A DNA stretch of 64,000 nt from Caprella mutica (GCA_947561585.1 CANNZV010001456.1:1-64000), one strand, 5' to 3'; positions 1 through 11,502 are shown, counted from the first letter of the stretch. The notes: generated by a model not told the origin, from the sequence alone. Program-made: numbers and translations.

Positions 1-902
1 CCCCTCTTGCATCTCTTATTTGTCACAGGTACCCCTCTTGTATCTCTAATTTGTCACAGGTACTCCTCTTGTATCTCTTATTTGTCACAGGTACCCCTCT
101 TGTATCTCTTCTTTGTCACAAGTAATCCTCGACCTCTTCTATCTCTTATTTGTCACAGGTACCCCTCTTGCATCTCTTATTTGTCACATGTACCCCTCTT
201 GCATCTCTTATTTGTCACAGGTACCCCTCTTGCATCTCTTATTTGTCACAGGTACCCCTCTTGTATCTCTAATTTGTCACAGGTACTCCTCTTGTATCTC
301 TTATTTGTCACAGGTACCCCTCTTCTATCTCTTATTTGTCATAGGTACCCCTCTTCTATCTCTTATTTGTCACAGGTACCCCTCTTCTATCTCTTATTTA
401 TCATAGGTACCCCTCTTCTATCTCTTATTTGTCATAGGTACCCCTCTTCTATCTCTTATTTGTCATAGGTACCCCTCTTCTATCTCTTATTTGTCACAAG
501 TACTCCTCTTCTATCTCTTATTTGTCACAAGTACCCCTCTTCTATCTCTTATTTGTCACAGGTACCCCTCTTGTATCTCTTATTTGTCACAAGTACCCCT
601 CTTCTATCTCTTATTTGTCACAAGTACCCCTCTTGTATCTCTTATTTGTCACAGGTACCCCTCTTGTATCTCTTATTTGTCACAGGTACCCCTCTTCTAT
701 CTCTTATTTGTCACAAGTACCCCTCTTCTATCTCTTATTTGTCATAGGTACCCCTCTTCTATCTCTTATTTGTCACAGGTACCCCTCTTCTATCTCTTAT
801 TTGTCATAGGTACCCCTCTTCTATCTCTTATTTGTTTCAAGTACCCCTCTTCTATCTCTTATTTGTCACAAGTACCCTTCTTCTATCTCTTATCTGTCAC
901 AG
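1..902 (+). repeat. 31-bp minisatellite made of splice-acceptor-like units
   Basis: About 29 head-to-tail copies of a 31-bp unit containing cttatttgtcacaggtaccc, with variants cacaag and catag at the AG. The array starts before the window and stops exactly at the exon that begins near 903, whose own acceptor reads cttatctgtcacag. Because 31 is not a multiple of three, all three forward frames stay open and give near-identical repetitive peptides; these are not proteins. Confidence 0.95.
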
Positions 903-1813
903 GTACCCAGGTTGTTCGAAAGGTGAACTGGCCATGGCTCTTCAAGTTCTGGCCAAAGAAGGTCGAAAACACCTCATCCAACTAAGAAACCAAGACCCAA
1001 CTTTGGAAAACAGAGTACCTACCTTTGGTGACAGTGTCAGTAAGGTAAAAATTATAATTAATATAGGAATACGACGTGATCAAACTATTTAATATACCGG
1101 CTATTGTGTATAAGCAAATTTTCAATTCGTTGGATTCAAGAAGGATCTTGGATTTTTTTTAAAAACCTTCATACAATGCATTTATTCTACAGTAATAATA
1201 GGGCAAAGGATCAATTACCGTATGCTTATTTTTCTTTACTAATTACCGGATTGAAAATTACTATAAAACTGAATATTTTATGATTAATGACTTAAATTTC
1301 TTTTGCACGATATTTTGAGAGTCATAACCCAATATAGTTTATAAAAATGCTCAATATTTCCATTTGATAACATCATAACATGTTCAGAAAAATAGGCATC
1401 ATCTAATTGATTCAATACAAGGGTTGTGACAATATGCTTTTACAATCCTAAATCCCGAAAATATTATAGAAGGAGATAATTAAAAGAGTATTGAATAGTT
1501 CTACACCAGCGGTATATAGTATTCGATACCATTTCATTTCGTCAGTGATATTCTTAAGATCTATGATTTAAAAAGCATATTGTCTCACTACTATGTTGAT
1601 GATTACCGTAATTGTTTTAATTTCCAGCCACTTCCCAGTGGCGCCCTCTCCCGCAGCGTATTGGTATCACTCCTCTCCAGCCAGGGGGAGACACTGTCAG
1701 TGACAGAGAGTGAGGAGTTAATAGCTTCACTGCCTAGGCATGAGGACATACAGGGTGCTGTGGATATGGACAGATACGCCACAATGCTACTACCTACCTC
1801 TCCTTTCTTGTAG
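903..1813 (+). CDS. EF-hand-like (calmodulin-like) protein, last two exons, 5' partial
   Basis: Two exons are visible: 903-1044 (the start could also be 911, at a second AG) and 1628-1813, joined in phase 0 by an intron with gtaaaa donor and ttttaatttccag acceptor; the stop is TAG at 1811-1813. The second exon encodes 61 aa whose pattern SGALSRSVLVSLLSSQGETL, then a TESEELIASL helix, then VDMDRYATMLLP resembles the last EF-hand pair of calmodulin-like proteins such as CALML4, but the acidic Ca2+-binding loop residues are mostly missing, so calcium binding is doubtful. The first exon (about 47 aa, KGELAMALQVLAKEGRKHL) may be part of an earlier helix. Upstream exons lie outside the window. The family call is inferred from pattern, not alignment. 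Another donor, tca/gtaagg, lies a few bases earlier but breaks the frame. Confidence 0.6.
1420..1590. mobile_element. Degenerate copy of the 170-180 bp hAT-like MITE
   Basis: Left end gggttgtgacaatatgcttt and a right end containing aaaagcatattgtctcacta match the intact copy at 28603-28781. It lies in the intron of the EF-hand-like gene just before its last exon. No clear target duplication remains. Confidence 0.7.
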
Positions 1814-1837
1814 TCTTGCTAGTTCCTAACGTCTGAA

Positions 1838-2182
1838 TTTGTTAGGTCCGTTCTAAACGCCGCGTTTTCGCTACCCAGGTTACGCCACTTCAATTTATCA
1901 CAGTTAAATGAATGGAAGGTGGTAGAAACGCTAGTGTAGACTGAAAATTTGCTTTCCATTCGTTTTAACCGTGATTAATTGAAGAGACGTAAACTGGTTG
2001 GTGAAAACGCTACGTTTTATCTGCTAGTATAGAAAGGGTCTTACGCCCCTTTTTTCACGGGCATTTTACTCATGCCGCAGCAAAGAAAATGGTGTATTTT
2101 TGGCCTGTCCACTTAGATTGGGCGTTTTTTTTCATGCTGCATATTTGTATAATAAACTTCCCCGTGTGAAACAGGCCCTACA
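1838..2182. mobile_element. Two adjacent palindromic MITE-like elements
   Basis: 1838-2042 is an inverted-repeat element (left gttctaaacgccgcgttttc, right part aaaacgctacgttttatc) that recurs at 55332-55507. 2040-2182 is a second one (cacgggcattttactcatgc, ending gtgtgaaacaggccc), related to the elements at 3674-3838 and 61178-61375. They lie directly after the stop of the EF-hand-like gene. No ORF inside. Confidence 0.55.
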
Positions 2183-2982
2183 GTACGTTGAAAGTGAGCG
2201 TTATACCATAGAGAAGTATGCTAAGTTTCGAATTCATTGACGGTGATCTTGATCCATTCTTCAGAAACGATGTAAACAAATGACGTCACTCAGAGTACTG
2301 GCAAATATTATAAGTAATATTAGTTGAATATTATAAGTGAACAGAGTGTAAAACGTGATAAAAACACAACTTTATTTAAGTAAATTTCCACGAAAATGCT
2401 CATTTAACTGAAGAATAGCACATTTTTATTTAAAACAAATGGAAAATATTTTGTGTGACGTCATTCATAGTATTTTCGGATGTTCCAATATTGTACTTAG
2501 TATACTTACTTCTCTATTTATTAACTATGGGTTGACCCATTAAGAAATGCACATCTTGTTTCATAGCCTAATTCATGCATAGTTAATATTTTCATTTTTG
2601 TTATTATTAACAAAATTAAAATTAAATAATGCAATAAACCAGTATCAGATATATTGTTTTATTTGAGTTATATATATTTAATGATATTTAACATATATAA
2701 TTTAGTAGGAACATCTAAACTAATAATATAAGACATAAATCAATTGATATTCGAATAAATTATAAATACATGATAGTATAATCACGGCAAAATATTATGT
2801 GAAAGAATAGTTTTAGATCAAGATCCCACTGAAGCTGGTTATTTTAATTTAATTACTGTACTATAAATATATACCATGTGATACACGCCTTTTTGATATA
2901 GTGAAATCATAGTGGTTCATCGTTACAAAATTTAATTCTTATAGTGTACCATTTTGACGTCACAATCAATTGTCTCAAATCA
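2183..2982. other. Intergenic AT-rich DNA between two convergent genes
   Basis: No gene is seen. The stretch separates the end of the EF-hand-like gene (+) from the end of the K2P gene (-). A minus-strand AATAAA at 2658-2663 could end the K2P transcript but is about 730 bp past the stop, so this is weak. Confidence 0.5.
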
Positions 2983-3393
2983 TCAAATTCTAATTTCCTA
3001 CTCTTCAATCTTGGCCAAATCATCAAATCCTAATTTTTTACTCTTCAATCTTGGCCAAATCATCAAATCCTAATTTTTTACTCTTCAATCTCTGCCAAAT
3101 CATCAAATCTTAATTTTTTACTCTTCAATCTCTGCCAAATCATCAAATTCTAATTTTTACTCTTCAATCTCGGTCAAATCATCAAATCCTAATTTTTCAC
3201 TCTTCAATCTCGGCCAAATCATCAAATTCTAATTTTTACTCTTCAATATCGGCTAAATCATCAAATCCTAATTTTTTACTCTTCAATCTCGGCCAAATCA
3301 TCAAATCCTAATTTTTTACTCTTCAATCTCGGCCAAATCATCAAATTCTAATTTTTACTCTTCAATATCGGCTAAATCATCAAATTCTAATTT
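2983..3393 (-). repeat. 39-41 bp tandem array copied from the last codons and stop of the K2P gene
   Basis: About 11 copies. Read on the minus strand each unit is gaatttgatgatttggccga followed by gattgaagag, a stop (TGA or TAA) and aaaatta, the same sequence as the final coding segment EFDDLAEIEE-stop at 3394-3430. Most units are 39 nt, so they stay in the K2P reading frame. The array forms the proximal 3' UTR of that gene. Confidence 0.9.
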
Positions 3394-6300
3394 TCACTCT
3401 TCAATCTCGGCCAAATCATCAAATTCGTGTTCGGTTTGTCTTCGCCTGAATTTATTTGGTAGTCCTTTCTTCTTGGCATCCTCGACATCCTGGAGGTTGA
3501 ATCCCTTGTTTCCGTCCTTTTCAGGAGGTGTGACAGTGACGCTTCCATCAGCATTCACAAACCGGTACTGTCAAGGAAAAGTTAAATATATGAAAATGTG
3601 AATTAAAACTCAATTCAACGCTTGAACTTGTTAAATATAGGCTTGGAAAAATCTTGTAGGGAATTAGAAACATTAAGGCCTATTTCACACTGGCATGTTT
3701 CTCATGCAGCAACAAAGAAAATAGTGCATGAAAATCGCTACGATTAAATAAACGTATGTGTTTTGTATGACTACTTATATTGGGCGTTACTTAACTGCAT
3801 TTTTGTTGAAAAAACAGCCTAGTGTGAAATAGGCTTTAAACGAGCTTAGAGAAGTTTTTTTGTTAAACAGTTCTTCTATGTTGAGTGCATAGTTAAAGAA
3901 CGTATGTTTATAATTTTCAAGAAATTGCTTACGTTTTGTGCAGCCTTGTTCTCATCAGAGTTCTTGCTGCTGTTCATACCCAACTCTTTAGCCATCCACT
4001 TGAATTTGTTAACGATCTGTTCTTGGATGAGGTTGATGCACATGGAAAGTAGGGCCATTCCTTCAAAAGATAAGTTGCATCAATTAAACACCGACGGTTA
4101 GACAAATTGATAGGACTCTAATGGGGATTCACTTACCGAACAGACTGAAGAAGATGGTTGCCGACATTTTGATCAGGGCCATGAACAAGCCTCCTTTTTC
4201 GATATCGAAAGAGTTTCCAGGCACGAGGTCTCCGAAGCCGATGGTGCTGAGGGTGATGAAGGAGAAGTAAGCAGACTCGTAGAATTGCCAGCCTTCGGTG
4301 AAGGTGAAGAGAATACCTCCCACCATCAAGTAGAAGCTCAGGAAGCAAACAGTCACCGTGATTGGTACTTGAACCTGTTAGAAGTTAAAAAAGAGCATAT
4401 ATTGAGTTTGGTGATACGTTTGTCTACTTCATAATTACATATAAGGCTAGTACAGACGGGGCGTTTTTGATCGCGAGTTTGAACGCCTGGCAAATGCGCT
4501 CTTCAACAAAAATCCTGGAACGCGTGTTCCCTGGGCGGTTGATACCAAACGCGCGTTTAAGTGTGTACACATCTATTGAACTTTTAGTAACTCGAAACGC
4601 GCGTCAGCAAACTTCCCGGGGATTGAAAGATCAAATTAATTAATTTTGGAATCATAAATATCGGTTCTAGAAAAATCAATGCGTTTATGCCTAGTTTTGG
4701 ACAGTACGAATTAATGTGTCCTTTAAAAGTTTTTAAACAAGAATTGGATTTTTAATTTCATAACCAAAAAGAAAGTTGGCCATGAAGAGATGTCTTCTCC
4801 TAGGTTTAGTTTTCTATAGCGTCCTACAGCAAGAATTAGGACCTTTTATTATACTAAGAGTTCATTTTTTTCTTACCTCGTTAGTAGGCATGTAGACCTC
4901 ATTGCCAACTTCATCCTTGAAGACTGACACAGGTTTTTGACCCTTCTTCATCTCAGTTTTCCTCCTCGTCACTCGACAAACCACGCAACATCCACGACTG
5001 TAATTACCAAAAAGATTGAATCAAGCACCTAAAAATAGATGTGGTGAGGCCTAGAAATTTAGATGGGTCCTCATATCAGGACCCATCACTATGACACCTA
5101 GAAGATGGGTCCTCTTGTAATCTTTAGATCCCACTATAACTTCTTCAGTGGGTGAGAGTTCTTGGGTAGCCAATTTTTCAATAATTTTTCAATAATAATA
5201 CAGCGAACTGAGATTTATTTCCTGATTAAATTGTGCACTACTGTAAATGATTTCTGTGTGAAACAATACTGATACCATGACAATATTATATGTACTATCA
5301 AGGAAAAGAGTCTCTGCATGATGTTAAATTTCCAAATGCAAGTTTTCTAATTTTCTATTATTTTGAAATTTTACAAATTTCTCATCGTGTATCCAGACCA
5401 ATTATAAAATATCTACAAGCATCAAACAATTCGTAAAGTTTCTTTTTGGAAATGTAAAATTAGTGAACTGTCAAAAAATCATTATGGATACACTTTTCTT
5501 TGACTGTACGTGTATCTGAATACACTACTTATACCTGTAGGTGTATCTAAATCGCCTACCTGTAGGTGTATCTGTAGGCCCCTAACTGTAGGTGTATCTG
5601 TAGGCCCCTAACTGTAGGTGTATCTGTAGGCCCCTAACTGTAGGTGTATCTGTAGGCCCCTAACTGTAGGTGTATCTGTAGGCCCCTAACTGTAGGTGTA
5701 TCTGTAGGCCCCTAACTGTAGGTGTATCTGTAGACCCTCTAACTGCAGATGTATCTAAATCCCCTACCTGTAAGCGTATCGGAAGGCCCTAGCCAGAGGA
5801 TCTCCAATGTTAGCAAGGAACACAAGCAACAAAGGCACTCCAACCAGACCGTAGAAAATGCAGAAGATTTGCCCATTGAAAGTTTTGGGAGAGATGTGAC
5901 CGTAACCTGAAAAAAGAAAGTTCATTAAAACGATAAAATGGCTATTCACACTATCATCAGAACACGTTTGGTAATCTGTTGGTGTAGTTAGAATGAAGTC
6001 ACAGTATTTAATGAAGTCACAGTATTTGAAGGTTACCAATAGCTGCAATGGTGGTGAAGGTGAAGAGTAAAGTGCTCATGAAGGTCCAGTCGTGAACTTC
6101 ACCGTCAATTGTACCATCATAGTTGTTGTTCATAACTCCAGAGACAACAAAATCGTGAAACTGCTTCAGGTTATTCATTGCCTGAAAAGAGAAAATGGCT
6201 TTACAATTTTAATGAAATAACATTGTTGAAAAATGGGGCTAAATTTTTTTTAGAGGAGAATTTTTATGATATTCTTGTAATATAAAAGTGAAGAAACTTT

Positions 6301-7576
6301 AAGTAATAGAATATATATTTTTTTAATGTTTTTCAAAAATATTTTTTGTTTTACAATTGTGCTCAACTAATGTAAGTGTATGATTTTATCCGGTTGTTCA
6401 ATAAAAATATTTTAAAAAAACGTCAAAAATACATTACTTGAAAAGGGTTCATATGTGTCGCCTTAGGGCATAATGGGTTCTATATACTCTTCTTGTTAAT
6501 TTATTTTTGTTATTTTTTTTTGTTAATTTTTTTTTGCAATTTATTTTTTTGGTACATTTTTTTGTTAATTATTATTATTATTTTTTTTTTAACTGACCAG
6601 GGCTTTGAACTGAGGAGCAGAGTGGTTGAGAGAGTTCTGGTACCACATGTCATTGAGGATGTAGTTCCTAGAGTCTCTGATATCGAGAGCCACTTTCTTC
6701 TTCATCTGGTTGTTGAGAGTCTCCTGCTTGCTCTCAAGATTGATGAAGAGGTACGCTCCTGCGGGAGGGAATGAGGAGGGGACCTTAAAATATAAAGGAG
6801 GATGAGTGGGAGGGAAGTACAGTGAAACTACTGAGTTATTTTGTATTGGTTCCTTCATAACTCAAAGTCACTTCATATCACAGGTGCACTAGATAGTTTT
6901 CTATGATTAAAATCTTAGGAAAGTTTATTTTCCTATGATTGAAATCATAGAAAACTATGGGGTCATTGAGGGAAAACTATGAAGAAATTCTTGAAATCAT
7001 TTTCTATAGCTCAAACATAGGAATATACTTCTAAATTCAAGAACACTTCATTATTCAGGATACTCTATTAGAATAAAAAAGATGGTAGAAGTGAAGGAAG
7101 ATCACAGTCGAAAAATTTGTATCCGCTCGTCTTTTATTGTCGAATATGTTAAACTGTATTTTATCGTGAAATACCACAATTCTTCAGAGATTATCATAGA
7201 TTTTTTGTTTGGAATGTCCGACGAAAGGTGGTAGACAATAAATGTGTTTTAAATTTATGATAACCTATGAAAGTATGTGTTCGTCGAATCAATTATCGCC
7301 GTCGATAGATTATCTTTTATTGTCGATTATATTTTTTTGACTGTGAATTAATTCCAATATTAATCATTTAACTGTGGACAGAAAGTGAGATCTCTACGAA
7401 CACTCTTCCAGTTTATGCAGAGTGGGCGACAACGTGAAAAATAGGAGAATTCGCCACTCACCGAGAACACAGTAAATCGCCACTACCAGAAACAGACCAA
7501 TGTGACTGATGGCTGCCGTGGTAACCTTCCTACATGTTGAGTGGTGACTGTTGTCCGTTCTGGAAGAGGAAACCAT
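3394..7576 (-). CDS. Two-pore-domain (K2P/TWK) potassium channel subunit
   Basis: Eight exons on the minus strand: 7576-7462, 6758-6598, 6181-6037, 5906-5768, 4997-4877, 4374-4137, 4060-3933, 3567-3394. All introns are GT-AG and the phases agree, giving 406 aa with stop TGA at 3394-3396. K2P channels carry background K+ leak current across the plasma membrane as dimers. Seen: M1 about 20-42, a long extracellular cap region (about 43-120, with N-H-S sequon at 83), P1 filter TTIAAIGYG (GYG 141-143), M2 about 153-174 (FYGLVGVPLLLVFLANIG), M3 about 232-254, P2 filter TLSTIGFGD (GFG 273-275), M4 about 292-318 (FSLFGMALLSMCINLIQE), and a short acidic tail. The Met at 7576 is the first clear start, but the exon reaches back to an acceptor at 7590 with in-frame LGRK before it, so an upstream coding exon is possible. 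Introns hold a donor-derived array (5560-5767) and MITEs. Confidence 0.93.
3674..3838. mobile_element. Palindromic MITE-like element in a K2P intron
   Basis: The termini gcctatttcacactggcatg and ctagtgtgaaataggctt are inverted repeats. Internal catgcagcaacaaagaaaat is shared with the element at 2040-2182. No coding capacity. Confidence 0.6.
4440..4625. mobile_element. GC-richer MITE-like insertion in a K2P intron
   Basis: The block starting near ctagtacagacggggcgttt and ending near cgaaacgcgcgtcagc is much richer in CG than its surroundings and shows scattered inverted repeats (aacgcgcgttt, gaaacgcgcg). It lies in the intron between exons 4877-4997 and 4137-4374. The assignment is tentative. 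Confidence 0.35.
5560..5767 (-). repeat. 26-bp array copied from the K2P exon 4 donor junction
   Basis: About seven units; minus-strand unit core gatacacctacagttagggg. The exon 4 end and donor directly beside it read gatacgcttacaggtagggg, 17 of 20 identical. The array fills the first part of the intron after exon 5768-5906. In the copies the donor GT has become TT. Confidence 0.85.
6480..6590. repeat. T-rich simple repeat beside a K2P splice donor
   Basis: Runs of ttaattttttttgttaattt type sequence occupy the start of the intron after exon 6598-6758. No coding content. Confidence 0.6.
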
Positions 7577-7599
7577 CTTCCGTCCAAGTTCTGCACGAC

Positions 7600-8370
7600 A
7601 GGTTAGAAGTTATTTTATGTTCAGCTACAGCTAATATTTTCGATCAAAGTAAAACAAAAAAGATATTTCTGGAGTAAGTTATGGTGGGGCCATTGAAGAT
7701 TATGAGTCTTTAATCCTCTATCACCCCACTGTAACTTTTCTCTAGGATCTTTTCTCGAATATATGAGCGATAAGAAATATTAGCTTCTAGGTTTTTTTCT
7801 ATTTATGACTTTTAATTTTTTTAATTTAATGCTGATTGTTTATCCTTATAAAATTTATAGTTAAACCTTTTATCAAGTATTAGTTATTATTTAGTTTATA
7901 TCATTGCATTTTTAGTATCATTTTATTCATTTAAATGTTATGTTATCATTGCAGTAGCCTTAAAATTATTTTATTTAATATATTTTTAAAATAATTAGGA
8001 ATGCAAAAATAGAGTCATGCAAGAAGAAAAATATATCAAAATATTGAAGCATTAAAATAGAGCGAAGACGTTAATATGGTTATATTACAGAAAAATGTGA
8101 ATATAAATTGCTTTGGTTTTTGGCGCATTTGTTTAATTTATTATAAAAAATACTAGTAGAATATCTTGCTTTTACCAGTTAAGATAAAACAGTTGATAGT
8201 CTTGACGTGGGTTTAAAGTAGTTCAGATTTTAATTGCACCTAACAACCAAATTGTGGTGCAAAATATGATGAACCTATCTTTGATAGAAAAGCGTGTTTA
8301 CTCTGTATCATTTTGATGTCAGAGTATAGGGAATGATAGAATAAGTATAACATTATTAGGTTATTAATAT
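7600..8370. other. AT-rich upstream region of the K2P gene
   Basis: No ORF of interest. A fragment of the gttatggtggggccat family lies near 7678-7735. Any 5' exon or promoter of the K2P gene should be here or further right; a somewhat GC-richer pocket at 8615-8715 is one candidate, without a clear TATA or initiator. Confidence 0.3.
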
Positions 8371-8372
8371 AA

Positions 8373-8577
8373 CAGTAGAACTCCTCTATAGTGAATATAC
8401 AGTCCAGAGTAAGAGAATTATCTCGTATAGTGAAAAAATTTTCTTTAGTCTCCCATAAAAGGGACATCAGTTTTAGAAAACTAATGGCCATTCATATCAG
8501 ACTAAAGAAAATCTGTACACTATACGGGGTAATTCTCTTGCTCAGGACTCTTCATTCACTATAGAGGACTTCTACTG
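8373..8577. mobile_element. Tc1/mariner- or pogo-like MITE (cagtagaactcc family)
   Basis: Termini cagtagaactcctctatagt and, inverted, actatagaggacttctactg, with an internal inverted pair ttttctttagtctcccat / agactaaagaaaat. Related copies at 27193-27375 and 60647-60823 are flanked by TA duplications. No ORF. Confidence 0.75.
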
Positions 8578-8579
8578 TA

Positions 8580-10375
8580 GTTGATTTCGTAAGGTGAATA
8601 ATTATTTGCATCAGTCTTCGCTCTACCGTCGTGCTAGCAACATGTGGCAGCTCCCAACTGCCTGCTTACTTGGTGGAGGCATGTTGGCGGTCAGTCAATG
8701 CGTAATCTGCGTTTAATTTGGAGTTTAGAGAAGGTTTACAGATTAATTAGTTTATTTTGTTTAGTAGTTTGAGTACTAAAGGTTTTTACAATATTAGGCC
8801 TATTTTTGTTTTAAATGTTGGTAGTTCATTTCTTAAATTTTCTTCTACAATGAACTCGTCAGTTTTTTTAAATTTAATTCCGGTTCAGAATTAGAATTCA
8901 AACCTTTAGTAATCAATTTCAGTGATTATTTTTTATTTAAAAGACATGCATTTAGGTTTTTCTTTAAGATAGGGAAACATAGAGCAATTTATTTATTTTG
9001 ATTTAGTTTTTTTAAAGCTTTATTTTTATTTGCTGATCAATCCATGCCAAATCAGGTAGTACACTATAAAATCTTACTGTGTTTTGGAGCCGGTGGCGGC
9101 ATTTTAATTTTTTTTAATCCTGTTGGGTAATTTATTTAGATTTGGGTTAATCTTATACTTTAAGTGCAGATTTTTATATTACAATTATCCAACTCGTAAC
9201 TTTATATATCCATTCAGATAAAGAAAAACTAAGGTAAAAGAAAACGTTTAAAAAAAATTAAAAGGTTTTTTAACTGAATTTTTTTTTTGAATTACCATAG
9301 TAAATATTCTGTCATTTCTGATAATTTTTCACCATTCTTATTATGTACATTTCATCATTTCGTTCCATCAATAGTTTTATAATTAATTTTTTTAATGATG
9401 CAATATTTTATAATAAATTATTTATTGATACAATAAAACAAGTAATAAATAAAAATTGACATACTACTCATTCGTTAATAAAATGTAAAAAATAAAAGAT
9501 TTATGCAATACGATTTTTGTTCGACTGGAATTATGTAATTAATACTTTTAATAGAAAATATTAAAATAGAAAATGATAAACAGAAAACTGAATGGATTAT
9601 ACAATGTTATTAATTATTAATGTTTTAAAAACTAACATCAAGACTTGTTAAGACAGTAGCTTGTTCTGAAATTTAAATATATTTTGAAATTTATTTTAAA
9701 ATTTATTTTGAAATTTGTTTTGAAATTTATTATAAAGTTTATTTTGAAATTTGTTTTGAAATTTATTATGAAGTTTATTTTGAAATTTATTATGAAGTTT
9801 ATTATAAAGTTTATAAACATTAATAATAAGATTATTTTCGATATTTGAAATTTATTCCAAATCATTTAAATATTATTTTATATAATTTCAATATTTATAT
9901 CTTTTTTTTAAATTTACTTAAAGAATTTTCTTAAAATGATTAAAAAAATAAATTTCAAATGAATTTCAAAATTTGTTTTAAAATTCAAAATTTATATAGA
10001 ATTTATTTCAAAAATTTTCGTTCAAGATTAAAATTCGAAGCTACTGTATTAACGAAGTAGACTTTTACATAAACTAATTATTTTATTTTTTATTTTAAGC
10101 TTTCACAAATTTATTCATCCTATATTTTTAATTTAGAACATCAATTTAAATTATTTTATACACATATAGAATATTTTAATAGGAAGTTTTATTTTATATT
10201 AATGTTTTTATATCTTTAATTTATTTTATCAATATTATCAAAAAGTTTTCTAAACTAATGAAATATAAATAAATTAATTACACCAAGATGATCTGAGAAA
10301 ATACTGAATAATATGGTTGTTTTAACCCTTCAGTACAAAATAATTAAAGCTTTTATATCTACCCATAAAACGATA
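8580..10375. other. AT-rich intergenic DNA
   Basis: No gene recognised. 9660-9840 holds degenerate repeats of aaatttattttgaaatttgt, which give a spurious minus-strand ORF of Asn/Phe/Ile-rich peptide. Confidence 0.5.
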
Positions 10376-10525
10376 ATTCAAAATTTAAATCTAAAGTTCG
10401 ATTAAAAATTCAAATCTAAAGTTCGATTTAAAAATTTAAATCTAAAGTTCGATTTAAAAATTTAAAATTTAAATCTAAAGTTCGATTTAAAAATTTAAAA
10501 TTTAAATCTAAAGTTCGATTTTAAA
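10376..10525. repeat. Short AT-rich tandem repeat
   Basis: Five or so copies of aaatctaaagttcgatttaa with variable spacers. Confidence 0.8.
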
Positions 10526-10706
10526 AAAATATCACATTCACTGAATTTTATTTTTATCAGATTTTATTATCTATTATTATTTATTTTTAAATTATTTTAT
10601 TTGTTAGTTTTATTACAATTATTTTTAATTGTACTAACTAAATACAGCACGCAGTGTAGGGTTGAAAACTATTTTATTTAATTTTTTTTAGATCACCATC
10701 GATATT

Positions 10707-10885
10707 TATACCACGTGACGTCATTTCCTATCAGCCAATAGGAAGACTGGTGATTGATGGTCGAAAATGACGTCATTTCCTATAAGCCAATAGGAAGACT
10801 GGTGATTGATGGTCGAAAATGACGTCATTTCCTATCAGCCAATGGGAAGACTGAGATTGAGGGTCAGAATGACGTCATAGTATAA
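10707..10885. repeat. Three-copy repeat carrying CRE and CCAAT motifs
   Basis: Each roughly 65-bp unit contains a full CRE palindrome tgacgtca followed by tcctatcagccaataggaag, which has a CCAAT box. The motifs are exact in the copies and sit in otherwise AT-only DNA. No gene start is visible beside it, so an enhancer role is only possible. Confidence 0.8.
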
Positions 10886-11340
10886 TAATTAAATAATGGA
10901 TTGAAGCAATTTTTTTTATTTTTAGAAACTGTGTCTACAATACGATATAGGGTAAATTGCATTATTCTGACCATTACACAATTTCGTACATTTTTTATTA
11001 ATGATATGAATATATCCTATCACTTTTAACTATAAATAACAAATCTACGGAATTGCGTAACGGTCGGAAAAACGTAATTCACCCTAGAATAATTTTTCTA
11101 TTTGATTTAGGTAAAACTATTTTAATTTTATACTTACACGCTCCACTAAGAAGAAAAATTAATTAAATATATATTTAATTCACCTGAAACATAAACAAAT
11201 ATATTAATAGTTAAACCAATAATTAAATCGATATTACATTTCGATTCTTAATTTTTTTTATTAAAAAAATTATCATTTCAGAATATATTTATAAATTTTT
11301 TTAAATTAAAACCATTAGAACCATACTAATATCATGTACA

Positions 11341-11502
11341 CTAACCACCGTAGCTGAATGTTTCGGCGCGACTGACGGAAGCGTAACTCCGTTCTCTCAA
11401 AACACCGTAGTTACCCTGGCGATGAACTCGTAGCTTGGATACCCACTTTGTTTGACCTGACCCCCTAACAAATTGAACCACGCCAACTGACATCAACTTG
11501 GC
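11341..11502 (-). pseudogene. Orphan exon-like fragment, possibly from a discoidin (F5/8 type C) domain
   Basis: A minus-strand open segment of 53 codons runs from a good acceptor (ttttatttccaattcatcag) to a TAG at 11341-11343. Its composition is close to 50 percent GC inside very AT-rich DNA, and the peptide (KLMSVGVVQFVRGSGQTKWV followed by SKLRVH) resembles the central strands of F5/8 type C domains, which have K-x-M-x-V-x-G-V then a Q-W-V-x-x-Y-x-V pattern. No partner exon is recognised within several kilobases, so it may be a captured or decayed gene fragment or the last exon of a gene with a very long intron. The family call is tentative. Confidence 0.35.

Noticed and set aside
7..985. 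Several overlapping ORFs with LFVTGTPLVSLICHRY repeats
   Set aside because: All three frames of a 31-bp array; only the part after about 903 is coding.
8640..8720. 24-codon plus-strand ORF starting at an ATG in a GC-richer pocket
   Set aside because: Too short, no initiation context or homology; it may instead be upstream DNA of the K2P gene.
9638..9865. INFIINFKINF-repeat ORF
   Set aside because: AT-rich degenerate repeat without coding character.
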